NCBI GenBank assembly: GCA_963773845.1
Contig: CAVZCU010000011.1
Location: 124,001-188,000 of the forward strand
Direction of reading: 5' to 3'
From: SIAJ01 sp963773845
Lineage (GTDB): Bacteria > Planctomycetota > Planctomycetia > Gemmatales > Gemmataceae
Length of the DNA: 64,000 nucleotides
The translations under genes were made by a program, and so were the position numbers. The stretch's first letter is position 1. Each line of letters starts with the position of its first letter. Of this stretch, positions 29,180 to 37,792 are shown piece by piece. Under the pieces are notes generated by a model that saw only the letters and a program-made list of their open reading frames with translations, was not told the DNA's origin and did no database searches.

Positions 29180-29717
29180 ATGCCAAAAAGCAAACATGCC
29201 CCATCGCCAGATCAAGTCTTCGAGGTCATCTCCATTCTGGTCGATGCGTTCTGCAAGGAGCATCTGAACGAGGAGTATGCCGTTCTCTGCCGCCGCTTGA
29301 CCGAGAAACTGGCCCGTAAGCGACCGTCACCACTGGTCAGTGGCAAACCGAACACCTGGGCCTGCGGCATTGTGCGCACAATTGGCTGGGTGAACTTTCT
29401 TGACGACAATAGCCAGACGCCACACCTGAAGTTGACCGCAATCGACAAGGCGTTCGGCGTCGGCGAAAGCACCGGCCAGGGAAAGGCCATGCTGATCCGC
29501 AAGATGTTCAAGATCAGACCGATGGACCCGACATGGTCAGCTTCGCAGCCGGATCGAGCAGAACCCGATGGCCTGGATGATCCAGGTGAATGGCTTCCAC
29601 GTGGACGCCCGGTTCTTGAAGCGTGAGATTCAAGAGGACGCAGTGCGGAAGGGCCTGATCCCGTACATCCCTGAAAGGCCACAGCCGTTGAAGCATGACG
29701 AAGACGACGAGGAGTAG
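29180..29717 (+). CDS. stand-alone DUF6398 protein (one apparent frameshift)
   Basis: This is essentially the DUF6398 domain alone: FCKEHLNEEYAVLCRRLTEK, LARKRPSPLVSGKPNTW, GIVRTIGWVNFLDDNSQTP, and after a shift near 29560 NPMAWMIQVNGFHVDARF and KGLIPYIPERPQ. It is a close paralogue of the C-terminal half of the protein at 20574-21716. The next gene starts 5 bases after its stop. Function unknown. Confidence 0.7.
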
Positions 29718-29721
29718 GACG

Positions 29722-30096
29722 ATGGCGAAGTCAAAGTCGAAATCTCCTTTCACCGGTTCGTGGCACATCGTCTCGATGTCGGTCTGGGAAGACGAAGCCC
29801 TGAACGAAGAAGTGCAGGCATTCATCGAGTTCGATGAAGAAGGCATGGGCAAGTTCCAGTTCGGATCTGTGCGGGGCGTCACGGACCACTACCGCACTAA
29901 GAAGCGAGATCGAATGCGTGTGGCTCAATTCAACTGGCACGGAGAAGGCGGCGCAGACGGCACACCCCTGGATGGTGTTGGTTGGGTAATTCTCGAAGGC
30001 GGTGAGTTGACCGGAACGATCTGCATCCACTTGGGCGAAGAATTGGAGTTCGTGGCGCAACGGGTGACAGCGAAGAAGGCGACGAAGCGGAAATGA
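29722..30096 (+). CDS. hypothetical beta-rich protein, 124 aa
   Basis: The protein starts MAKSKSKSPFTGSWHIVSMS and continues with AFIEFDEEGMGKFQFGSVRG and GTICIHLGEELEFVAQR, with a Lys-rich end. It looks like a small lipocalin- or barrel-like fold. A remnant of a related gene end (FFDGGDDFEFVAKRA) lies at about 31081-31150, so this family is duplicated locally. It sits between the DUF6398 and DUF6930-like genes with gaps of 4 and 7 bases. Confidence 0.65.
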   Translation: MAKSKSKSPFTGSWHIVSMSVWEDEALNEEVQAFIEFDEEGMGKFQFGSVRGVTDHYRTKKRDRMRVAQFNWHGEGGADGTPLDGVGWVILEGGELTGTICIHLGEELEFVAQRVTAKKATKRK

Positions 30097-30103
30097 GCAG
30101 CAC

Positions 30104-30792
30104 ATGTCTAAAGAACAATCCAAGCTGAAACTTGGCAAGAGATCGACTTTCGTCAAGACTCATCTGAAACAGTTGGAGCAAATGAACGACACCTGGGAGG
30201 CCGACTTCCGGGCATTGCCAAAGCCAAAGGGCCAAGCGGAAACACATTATTTGGGCCTGGTCGTCGCTCTACCCAAGGGCAATCCTCTGGTTTGCCATGC
30301 TGGTGGAATACACTCCCGAACGTCAACGATCTGGCCGACCTCTTGGCCGATGCCATGCGCCGACCGATGACCGACTCGGCCCACCGGCCCCGGCAAATCT
30401 CGTTGCGGGGAAATCCACGCTGGGAAGAGTTATTTCCCCACCTGAACCAACTCGGCATCGAAGTCTCGATCCAGAACGACTTGCCCAACGTGGAAGAAGT
30501 CTACGAGGACTTTCTTCGACAGATGCGACGGGCAACAGCCAAGCCGTTGATTCTGTACACGCCGAGCCCGATTGATCTTCAGACGACGTTCCCGGCGATT
30601 GCCAAATGGGTCCAAGGCTACGGCCACATCGAGATTGGCGACCAGGAAGGTTTCGGGTTCATCGTCCGGGCGATAGACTACGGCGGGCAAGTGTTCGAGG
30701 ACAACAAGCCCGAGACGCTGGCCGAAGGAATGGCGGCACTGGAGAAGGGACTCACCAAGTGGTTCAGCGAGCAGAGGATCGAGGTTGAGTGA
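30104..30792 (+). CDS. DUF6930-like protein, full-length paralogue (one apparent frameshift)
   Basis: It starts MSKEQSKLKLGKRSTFVKTH and continues to a shift near 30300, then PNVNDLADLLADAMRRPMTD, HRPRQISLRGNPRWEELFPH, NQLGIEVSIQNDLPNVEEVY, and a C-terminal domain, IAKWVQGYGHIEIGDQEGFG then FIVRAIDYGGQVFEDN. The first half is paralogous to the gene at 22920-23360, which lacks this tail. The C-terminal segment is similar in style to small domains often appended to SEC-C or pRiA4b-type proteins. Function unknown; it is the last gene of the second module. Confidence 0.65.
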
Positions 30793-31080
30793 TGGCGAGC
30801 CGTCGATTCTTGTCCTGGCGTGCTGGTTGGCGAAAGTCGCTGCCCTCGGGTATTCTCGTAGGAGTCGTCGTGGCACAAGTGATGAGTTCGGGTTGAAATC
30901 AGATCGACCGGTGTGGCTCGGCGATCATTTTCTTCTTTGTCGTCGTTGGTATCACGGCCGTGTCTGCACGATTCTGTTCTGATTCGAGCCGAGATGAAAA
31001 GCCGAAACGAAATGGAAGTTGACAACCTCCAATGAGATCATCGCAGATGCGTGCGAAGCAGCCTGTGGCGTAGTACAGGG

Positions 31081-31150
31081 TGACGACTGCATGGGATGAT
31101 CTTCTTTGACGGCGGCGACGATTTCGAGTTCGTTGCGAAGCGGGCCGACA
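31081..31150 (+). pseudogene. 3' remnant of a paralogue of the 29722 gene
   Basis: A short open stretch encodes GDDFEFVAKRA, closely matching the end of the protein at 29722-30096 (GEELEFVAQRV). Nothing upstream (30793-31080) encodes the rest, so this is a decayed duplicate end. The surrounding 30793-31239 interval otherwise shows no gene. Confidence 0.45.
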
Positions 31151-31239
31151 TGCTCACGACCGCCAAGCGAACGAAGCGTGTAGATTGGTTGGAAGATTGG
31201 CGGCCAATCAATTGGGGCCGACAGAGAGGAAAGCTCGTA

Positions 31240-32372
31240 ATGAACAGCGCAGAAACAGTTACAGTCAATTTCGCAACCCGACTGTATGACAAGTTGGCCG
31301 GCACCCAGGCGGGGAAAAATCTGTTCCTGTCGCCGTTCAGCATCCGAGTGGCGCTCGCCATGTGCGCTGCGGGGGCAAGGGGCGAGACACGGCAGGTGTT
31401 GGCAGACCTGATCGGAGATTCGAAAGCATCGATGACCAGAACCGGCAATACGCCAAACTGCTAAAGATGGTCAACGGCAACGACGAGCGGGCGTTCCAAC
31501 TGGTCATTGCTAACGCCTTGTGGGGGCAGCAAGGCTATCACTTCAAGCCTGACTTCAGGAAGGCCATCGCCGATTTCTACGACGGGGCTTTTCACGAGGT
31601 CGATTTCCGTGCCTTGCCGGATGAGGCGGTGAAAACGATCAATCGCTGGGTCAGCGGCCGGACTCATGGGAAGATCAAGGAGCTAGTCCAGCGAGGTTTC
31701 ATCGACGACGACACCCGGTTGATCCTCACGAACGCCATCTACTTTAAGGGCGAGTGGGAGAACGCATTTCCGAGAAGGCCGACACCGGAGAGGAAGACTG
31801 GCACGGCTCCGACAGCACTGGCCAGGTGCCGATGATGCACCGGAAAGGCGGCTACCTGTACTACGAGACCGCCGGCTTCCAGGCTCTCGATCTTCCCTAC
31901 AAAGGCCGACAATTGTCGATGCTGATCGTGCTGCCAAGGACGAAGGACGGTCTGGCCTCCGTCGAAACGCAGTGGGCACATGGAGGCACTTACCGCAACG
32001 TGACGGAAGGGTTAAACCACCAAGAAACCGTCATTGTTTCGCTCCCTCGCTTCAAGATGGAGACGGAGTTCAGGTTGAAGCCGGTGTTATGTGCCTTGGG
32101 TGCCGAACTGGCCTTCAGCGACGAGGCCGATTTCAGCGGCATCGGCGAGGAGCCGTTGAAGATTTCCGAAGTTGTCCACAAGGCGTTCGTGGAGGTGAAC
32201 GAGGAAGGCACCGAGGCAGCAGCGGCTACCAGCGTGGTCATGACCTTGTGTGCCGCGTTGGCAGCCGCCACAGCCGAAAGTCTTCAAGGCCGACCATCCC
32301 TTCCTTTTCTTCATCAGGGAAAGGAAGACCAACACCGTTCTATTCTCGGGGCGTGTTCTCGATCCGAATTAA
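31240..32372 (+). CDS. inhibitory-type serpin (apparent frameshifts)
   Basis: A serine protease inhibitor of the serpin fold, recognised by FSPFSIRVALAMCAAGARGE (as NLFLSPFSIRVAL), LVIANALWGQQGYHF, NRWVSGRTHGKIKELV, LILTNAIYFKGEWENAF, then VHKAFVEVNEEGTEAAAAT and, in the last frame, FKADHPFLFFIRERKTNTVL followed by FSGRVLDPN. The hinge EEGTEAAAAT is that of inhibitory serpins. Counting from it puts Cys at P1 and Ala at P1' (TL-C-AA). There is no obvious signal peptide, so it may act in the cytoplasm. The ATG at 31240 follows AGAGAGGAAAG. Shifts lie near 31430, 31775 and 32280. Confidence 0.8.
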
Positions 32373-32475
32373 CGTCAAGCACGGAGAGGCGGTTCATAAT
32401 TGGTTGATCTACCGAACTGATTCACATTTCTACAGAAATGCCGGAAGATGATCGGACTGTTCCCGAGTTAGACTC

Positions 32476-33096
32476 ATGCCGTACATTCAGTGTCCAAAAT
32501 GCGGCAAGCAAGAATTGGTTCCACTCGCTACGTACGAGTGGATGCTGGACGGTCTTCCAGCGCCCCGTCTCGACGCCGAGAATAACCCCATCTACTCGTT
32601 GACGTGTCCCAATTGCACGCCGAATAAGGTCGAAGTGGTTGAGGGTGATCTGCTCGATCAAGACGTGGACGTGATCGTCAATGCCTGGAACCGCAACATC
32701 ATCCCCTGGTGGCTGCTCTTACCTCAAGGTGTTTTCGGGGCCATCAAGCGTCGAGGCGGCAATGCTCCCTTTAAGGAAGTCCGCAAGCACGGTTCGATTC
32801 CACTCGGCGGCGCAATTCTGACTTCTGCGGGCAGGCTGCCTTTCAAGGGCATCATCCATGTTGCCGGGATCAACATGCTCTGGAGGGCGTCGGATCGTTC
32901 CATTCGGGAGTCGGTAAAGAACGCCGTCCGGTTGGCTCACGAGAAGGGCTTCAAGTCGATTGCTTTCCCTTTGATCGGTGCGGGGTCCGGTGGGTTTAGC
33001 CAGGAGCAAGCCAAAGCATTGATGCTCGATGAACTCCGCAAGCTCGATGTGCCGATGACGGTCAGGGTCGTGGTCTTCAAGAAGCCGAAGAAATGA
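32476..33096 (+). CDS. macro-domain protein with N-terminal zinc ribbon
   Basis: The first about 55 residues hold two Cys pairs (IQCPKCGKQELV and LTCPNCTPN), a zinc ribbon. The rest is a macro (Appr-1''-p processing) domain: VEVVEGDLLDQDVDVIVNAW, RRGGNAPFKEVRKHGSIPLG, ILTSAGRLPFKGIIHVAGIN, SIAFPLIGAGSGGFS. Macro domains bind or hydrolyse ADP-ribose on proteins or nucleic acids; several remove ADP-ribosylation made by toxins. Here the usual VNAAN is VNAWN, which may alter activity. It follows the serpin and is convergent with the NUDIX gene. Confidence 0.82.
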   Translation: MPYIQCPKCGKQELVPLATYEWMLDGLPAPRLDAENNPIYSLTCPNCTPNKVEVVEGDLLDQDVDVIVNAWNRNIIPWWLLLPQGVFGAIKRRGGNAPFKEVRKHGSIPLGGAILTSAGRLPFKGIIHVAGINMLWRASDRSIRESVKNAVRLAHEKGFKSIAFPLIGAGSGGFSQEQAKALMLDELRKLDVPMTVRVVVFKKPKK

Positions 33097-33212
33097 ACTC
33101 TGCCATTGAGTCGCTGCCCCACCCCGGCCCCCCTGGAGCAACCAATGCCTGCCATTAGCGGGGATCTCCAAGGTCGCCGATCCGAAGCCTCTTGGCCCGG
33201 TCGTGTTGCTGT

Positions 33213-33680
33213 TCAGCTTTCCAAATCGACAATTCCTTGAAGCTCCTCGATCAATGGCTCTTGCCCAGATTTGATCTTGCGTTTCGCCGTTGCCACATCG
33301 AAGAAGTCCGCTCGGTCGATTTCAGGAAATTCCATCCTTCGCCCCGACCGAGGAGGCCATTCCAGCGTGAAGGTATTGCTGACGATTGCACTCGGATCGC
33401 AGTTGCCCTGGAATGCCCAAGCGTGAACTAGCTTTCCCCCTTTTTGCCTCACCGGCGTCAATGCGATAAATGGACCTGTTGGCGTTTGGCCGGTTTCTTC
33501 GTTGAATTCCCGCTTGGCGGCTTCGAGCAAGTCCTCGCCCGGTTCCACCTCGCCCTTGGGAATCGTCCAAGTGCCTTCGTCCTTGTTCTTAAAAAACGGA
33601 CCACCTGGATGGGCAAGAAGCACCTGCAACTTGCCCTCCTGAATGCGGAACATGAGCAACCCGGCGCTGACACGAGACAT
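33213..33680 (-). CDS. NUDIX hydrolase
   Basis: A 155-aa protein with the NUDIX box GEVEPGEDLLEAAKREFNEE (continuing TGQTP), preceded by GGPFFKNKDEGTWTIPKG. These enzymes cleave nucleoside diphosphates linked to another group; the WTIPKGEVEPGE pattern is common in diadenosine-polyphosphate or mutT-like members. The ATG at 33680 (MSRVSAGLLMF) is 3 bases downstream of the stop of the membrane protein gene, so they are probably coexpressed. Confidence 0.85.
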   Translation of the reverse strand: MSRVSAGLLMFRIQEGKLQVLLAHPGGPFFKNKDEGTWTIPKGEVEPGEDLLEAAKREFNEETGQTPTGPFIALTPVRQKGGKLVHAWAFQGNCDPSAIVSNTFTLEWPPRSGRRMEFPEIDRADFFDVATAKRKIKSGQEPLIEELQGIVDLES

Positions 33681-33682
33681 CG

Positions 33683-33958
33683 TTAGCGACTCAATGCTTC
33701 GAGTTGATTCGAAAATGTGAAATATGCCGCAACACCCACAGCCGCCAAGGCTGCGACAAAGAACAGATACAAAAGGACGCCTCCGATGATGGCGACCCGG
33801 AGCCACGTCGGGGCGTTCTGTTTGGTGGATGGTAGCCGCCGTGGCTCATCCTCATCATGTCGGCGGTCCGGCAGTGGAGGTGGTCCCGTCTCTGTGCGTT
33901 GAGGTAATTCCTCTCGGCGAGGCGAGTCAACAGGCGTATCCAAAAGATTGTCTACCAT
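33683..33958 (-). CDS. small single-pass membrane protein
   Basis: A 91-aa protein with a Pro/Arg-rich soluble N-terminus and one transmembrane helix near the C-terminus (VAIIGGVLLYLFFVAALAAV). No family recognised. It directly precedes the NUDIX gene on the minus strand. A GGAGAGCAT-like ribosome site precedes the ATG. Confidence 0.6.
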   Translation of the reverse strand: MVDNLLDTPVDSPRREELPQRTETGPPPLPDRRHDEDEPRRLPSTKQNAPTWLRVAIIGGVLLYLFFVAALAAVGVAAYFTFSNQLEALSR

Positions 33959-34456
33959 GATGCTCTCCTGTGGTGTTTCGGCTCGGTGGTTAATGGGAGC
34001 CGTTTACGGCCGCCTCTGAGTTGCGACCGCTCCGTCGGAGGAAGTCACCATATACGGTGTCGCAAATGCAGGGCCGTTGGGGAAAGTTCCGGCAACAAAG
34101 GCTCGTGACTGACGCAATTACCTGGCCAACTCTAACCTGTTCTTTCGCTCAAGTACGCTCGGGTTCTTGGCTTGACTGTGCGATTTCGGCAGTCTCGTGG
34201 GAAGACGCAATCGGAATTGGCCCACAAGCCCGAGAGCGAATGAAGAAGATGTTCAAGGCGATGTTGGCTCGGGCCGAGCAAGAAGCGCCCTCGTCGCCCG
34301 CTCACACGAATTGGCGGCTCGATGCCGAAGACGAGTCGGTTCGTAATCAACGCTCGACCAACTTTACTTGACTGGCTGGCGGAATAGGCATTAAGGTCTT
34401 GCTGTCGGTCCTGTAGTTCCCTCGAACGTGCTGACATCGTGGCAGAGTCTTTCGGC
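33959..34456. other. interval without a supported gene
   Basis: A plus-strand frame at 34021-34371 ends in a helical stretch (RERMKKMFKAMLARAEQEAP) that could be the tail of a lost gene. I see no convincing start, ribosome site or family, and neither strand has a better candidate. Promoters for the leftward 33958 gene must lie at its left end. Confidence 0.3.
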
Positions 34457-34813
34457 TCACCTACAAATCCCGATCAGCCTTTCGAGATGAGTGGCCAAAA
34501 ACACCTCGAACACTTGGAGGTTGAGGTTGAATAGCGTGAGCCGTCCGCCAGAGGCTTTCATTTTCGTGTGGAGGCTGATGAGCGTTCCCAACTCGACGCT
34601 GGTGACATACTCAACGTTGGTGAAGTCGAGCAACAGGTGGCATTCTCCCAACTCATCGGTTTGACCATCGAGTTCGGTAGCGATGACGTTGTCCACCCGT
34701 ACCTGACCAGCAGTGAACGTGATGATCTTCACATTTGGGATCTGTTCGGTTTTCGGCGGTAAGCGATTAACCGGACTTGCGGATGTGGAGTCGAAGAGAT
34801 TCTCGCCTTTCAC
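34457..34813 (-). CDS. STAS-domain anti-sigma factor antagonist-like protein
   Basis: A 118-aa protein with the STAS layout: VRVDNVIATELDGQ, HLLLDFTNVEYVTSVELGTL, then SLHTKMKASGGRLTLFNLNL. The usual phosphorylatable Ser in the D-x-S-x-V-xx-I/S pattern is present as TSVELG, so regulation by phosphorylation is possible. Such proteins bind anti-sigma kinases in partner-switching. No kinase or phosphatase is adjacent. The broken IS3 element lies 47 bases upstream of its start and may have separated it from its promoter. Confidence 0.75.
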   Translation of the reverse strand: MKGENLFDSTSASPVNRLPPKTEQIPNVKIITFTAGQVRVDNVIATELDGQTDELGECHLLLDFTNVEYVTSVELGTLISLHTKMKASGGRLTLFNLNLQVFEVFLATHLERLIGICR

Positions 34814-34925
34814 CGTTGGGTCATTGCCTGCAAATGACCATTCACTCCTGTAGTTAGGTTGTAGTGGACCCCAAAAACTGGACAGTCGAATAAGCTACTG
34901 TTGGCTGTCCAAGAAAGGGGTAAAC

Positions 34926-35218
34926 ATGGCACGGAAAAGGAAGTCCCATACAGCGGCGTTCAAGGCCAGGTGGCGTTGGCGGCGATCAAGGGTGACAAGA
35001 CGGTCAATGAGTTGGCGAGTTTGTACGGCGTGCATCCGACGATGATCCATGCCTGGAAGAAGCAACTGCGTCGAGCAACGCCGAGGAGTTGTTCCGAGCG
35101 GGCGACCAAGACTTCGAGGGCCGAGCACGAGGCGTTGCAGGCGCAGCTCTACGAGCAGATCGGTCGGCTGAAGACGGAGTTGGACTGGCTCAAAAAAAAA
35201 GCTGTCCGCTTCGGTTGA
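34926..35218 (+). CDS. IS3-type transposase OrfA (apparent frameshift)
   Basis: MARKRKSHTAAFKA continues, across a shift near 34970, as VALAAIKGDKTVNELASLYG then VHPTMIHAWKKQL, the helix-turn-helix that binds the IS ends. The end EQIGRLKTELDWLKKK is the leucine-zipper segment. It finishes at an A9 run (35192-35200), the classic slippage site that yields the OrfAB fusion in IS3 elements. A purine-rich AAGAAAGGGG site precedes the ATG. Confidence 0.7.
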
Positions 35219-36068
35219 GTGCAGGCGTGGCCTGGTCGATCCGGCGGAGCACGCTGAGTGTGAGTCAGCAGTGCGAACTGCTGGGCCTGAGTCGATCGAG
35301 CTACTACTACGAGCCGGCGACCGAGACGGCGGAGAACCTGGCGCTGATGGCGGTGATCGATCGGGAGTACACGGCCCATCCGTTCTACGGCAGTCGTCGC
35401 ATGATGAGCTTGGCTCGGCAGCCAAGGACACGAGGTCAACCGCAAACGGGTGCAGCGGCTGATGCGGTTGATGGGTCTGGAGGCGGTGTATCCGAAGCCG
35501 AAGTTGTCGGCCGGCGGCGCGGGCCACAAGGTGTATCCGTACCTGCTGCGGAACGTGGCGATCGAGCGGGTGAACCAGGTGTGGAGCACGGATATCACGT
35601 ATATTCCGCTGCCGAACGGGTTCATGTATCTGACGGCGGTGATCGACTGGCACAGCCGCTATGTGCTGTCGTGGCGGCTGTCGAACACGCTGGATGTGGA
35701 GTTCTGCATCGAGGCGTTGGAGGAAGCCTTGGGGTGGGCTGTCCGGAAGTGTTCAACACCGATCAGGGGGTGCAGTTCACGTCGGCGTCATACACTTCGC
35801 GACTGGAAGCGGCGGGGGCGAAGGTGAGCATGGATGGCAAGGGTCGCTGCCTGGACAACGTGTTCGTGGAGCGGCTGTGGCGAACGGTGAAGTACGAGGA
35901 AGTCTATTTGTGGCGTCACGAGACGGTGCCGGCATTGCAGGCAGGTCTGACGCGATACTTCCCGTTCTACAACCGAGGAGCGGCCGCATCAGTCGTTGGC
36001 GAATCGAACGCCGGCCGAAGTCTACGGAGCGAGTGAAGTCGCGGAAGGCTGGATGCGATGCGTTTTAA
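35201..36068 (+). CDS. IS3-type transposase OrfB, DDE integrase core (apparent frameshifts)
   Basis: In pieces: LSVSQQCELLGLSRSSYYYE, HPFYGSRRMM, then YPYLLRNVAIERVNQVWSTD and ITYIPLPNGFMYLTAVIDWH (first Asp), VFNTDQGVQFTSASYT (second Asp), DNVFVERLWRTVKYEEVYL (Glu), and a last part ANRTPAEVYGAS. All three catalytic residues are visible but in different frames, with shifts near 35410, 35745 and 35980. The protein is translated as an OrfAB fusion in intact copies. Either the element is dead or the sequence carries indel errors. Confidence 0.72.
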
Positions 36069-36106
36069 GAGGCATGGCTCAGGTAGCCGATGGTGGAATG
36101 AAGAAA

Positions 36107-36136
36107 GGCCCCGGCGTCAGATTGACGCCAGGGGCC
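36107..36136 (-). terminator. rho-independent terminator after csrA
   Basis: A 13-bp stem with one bulged base (GGCCCCGGCGTCA / TGACGCCAGGGGCC) and a 3-base loop lies 28 bases beyond the csrA stop. On the minus strand it is followed by TTTCTT. Confidence 0.65.
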
Positions 36137-36163
36137 GGTGCCATCGGCATACCTTCGACCGGG

Positions 36164-36562
36164 TTATCCCTTGGTTGGTTGCTCGCCAGCAGAGCCAACC
36201 TCCGTTTCACCCGGCGAGACGGGAGATACCGGAAGCACGTGGGCGACAGACAAGAGCAAGTCGAAGAGTTGCCGGTCCGGAAGACTGGCAAAAGTGTAGC
36301 TAAAAGGGCCGTTTTTTGTCCAAACAATGGGGTCCACCTCAGGTAATTCGGGGTCGGCCGGCCGGTGGTCCTCGCTAGTCTCAGGCCCGAATTTGGGAGG
36401 CCGCAATTCCTGCTGATTGGCAAGTTCGGCTCGCAAGATGAGGACATTTTTCGGGGCTTCAAAGCCGAGGCGGACTCGGTCACCTTTGACAGCGGCCACG
36501 GTGACGTTAATGCTGTCGCCGATAAGTACCTTGTCGCCAGGTTTTCTGGTCAGAACTAGCAT
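36164..36562 (-). CDS. csrA: carbon storage regulator CsrA with C-terminal extension
   Basis: The first 60 or so residues are CsrA: MLVLTRKPGDKVLIGDSINV, TVAAVKGDRVRLGFEAPKNV, then LILRAEL. CsrA is an RNA-binding dimer that blocks translation by binding GGA motifs; L4 and R44-type residues needed for RNA contact (VLILRAE) are present. Typical CsrA is about 61 aa. This one is 132, with a Pro/Glu-rich tail and a hydrophobic segment, LPDRQLFDLLLSVAHVLPVS. A GGAGGAG site precedes the ATG. The tail is unlike known CsrA and could be partly out of frame. Confidence 0.82.
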   Translation of the reverse strand: MLVLTRKPGDKVLIGDSINVTVAAVKGDRVRLGFEAPKNVLILRAELANQQELRPPKFGPETSEDHRPADPELPEVDPIVWTKNGPFSYTFASLPDRQLFDLLLSVAHVLPVSPVSPGETEVGSAGEQPTKG

Positions 36563-37004
36563 GGGACTCCTCCTTGAATGGTGAAAATGGATCGACCCTT
36601 CTGGTCCATCGTCCGCATTTGAAACCGGCCTTCTGCCCGAAACCGCTCCAAACCATCAGATTCTTCGGAAATGTGGCTGAAGTCCTTGTTGGCCCGAATC
36701 AAGGAGTAGCGTCCGGCCACGTTGTCCCCAGGGACGATCCTGGCGGCCGTAAACACTCAAAAAAGCGATTTGTGAATAGAATTACCGTTGAAAGGAATCG
36801 TGCAGACTTGCCGTGCGGACGGCAGCTAGGAAAGAGCCGTGTCCGGCTGCCTTCGAAGGCCGCTTAGTTACGGCAATGGTTCATGCGACCGTGTTCCCTC
36901 TTCTTTAGAAACTTATTGCCTTTGACTGCCGGGTTTCCTTTCAGAATCCGTCCCCGGTGGCAGCGGTGATCCTTTTCTGACCGAGAGCAGAAAGGATGTC
37001 ACCG
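36563..37004. other. intergenic region between csrA and the Crp/Fnr gene
   Basis: No convincing ORF. It must hold the divergent promoters of csrA (leftward) and the Crp/Fnr gene (rightward). I see AT-rich stretches near 36765-36800 and 36900-36950 but no clear operator. Confidence 0.4.
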
Positions 37005-37755
37005 ATGGCGAAGTCTCATGTTGCCCCTCTACCGCCAGGAAACCGGCTCCTCGCCCGATTGCCACCAAGAGAGTACCGGCGTCTCCTCCCGCTTCTGCGA
37101 CAGTTCCCGCTGAAGTTCAAGCACGTACTCCACGAGGCCCGTTCTCCGATTGACTATGTCTATTTCCCAAGCCGAGGCGTCGTTTCCGCCGTCACGCTCA
37201 TGGAGGACGGCACCGTGATCGAAGTGGCCACCGTCGGTAACGAAGGCATGGTGGGCCTGACTGCATTCCTCGGTGATGGGGACTCACCAAACCGACAAGT
37301 TGTGCAGGTTCCGGGCGACTCGCTGCGCATGAGTGCGGATGACTTCCGAACCGAAACCAGCCGGGACATGCCCACTACGCCGACTGCTGATTCGCTACAA
37401 CACAGCCTTTCTCAAACAAATCTCCCAGGCCGTAGCTTGCAACGGACTGCATCATGTACAGCAGCGGTGTTGCCGTTGGGTGCTGATGACCCACGACCGA
37501 GTGGAGGCCGACGAGTTCCTACTCACCCACGAGTTCCTGTCCCATATGCTTGGCGTGCGCCGCATGAGCGTTACAGACGTTCTCAAACCCCTGCAAGACG
37601 CCGGGCTAATCCGAAACCAGCGAGGCCGAATCACTGTGCTGGATCGGCAAGGGCTAGAGGCCACTGTTTGCGAGTGTTACAGGAGTGTGCAAAACGAGTT
37701 CGACCGTTTGCTCGGACCTGTTCCGCAATCTGTTCCACCAGCATCGGCAGCTTGA
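37005..37755 (+). CDS. Crp/Fnr-family transcription regulator (one apparent frameshift)
   Basis: The N-terminal half is a cyclic-nucleotide-binding-like domain (LRQFPLKFKHVLHEARSPID, YVYFPSRGVVSAVTLMEDGT, VGNEGMVGLTAFLGDGDSP). After a shift near 37375 the second half reads RRLLIRYNTAFLKQISQAVA, ERC-like CRWVLMTHDRVEADEFLLTH and a winged helix-turn-helix, HMLGVRRMSVTDVLKPLQDA. The gene resembles planctomycete Crp/Fnr proteins lacking Fnr-type cysteines. The start MAKSHVAPLPP at 37005 follows AGAAAGGATGTCACCG. Confidence 0.78.
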
Positions 37756-37792
37756 CTGTGCATCGTTCCCCTTCCACTGAAATGAGCCAAGT

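Larger units (their letters stand above)
34860..36068 (+). mobile_element. IS3-family insertion sequence, right end missing
   Basis: The left terminal repeat begins TGTAGTGGACCCCAAAAACT at 34860. Two overlapping transposase frames follow. I find no inverted copy of the left end after the transposase (36069-36300), so the element is truncated or its right end has diverged. Transposase frames are interrupted several times. Confidence 0.7.

Noticed and set aside
34021..34371. Plus-strand ORF between the membrane protein and STAS genes
   Set aside because: No ribosome site, no domain, and only the last third looks possibly coding.
35192..35200. Frameshifts across the window as programmed recoding
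   Set aside because: Only the A9 run in the IS3 transposase fits a known slippery site. The others occur at scattered GC-rich runs and without supporting signals.
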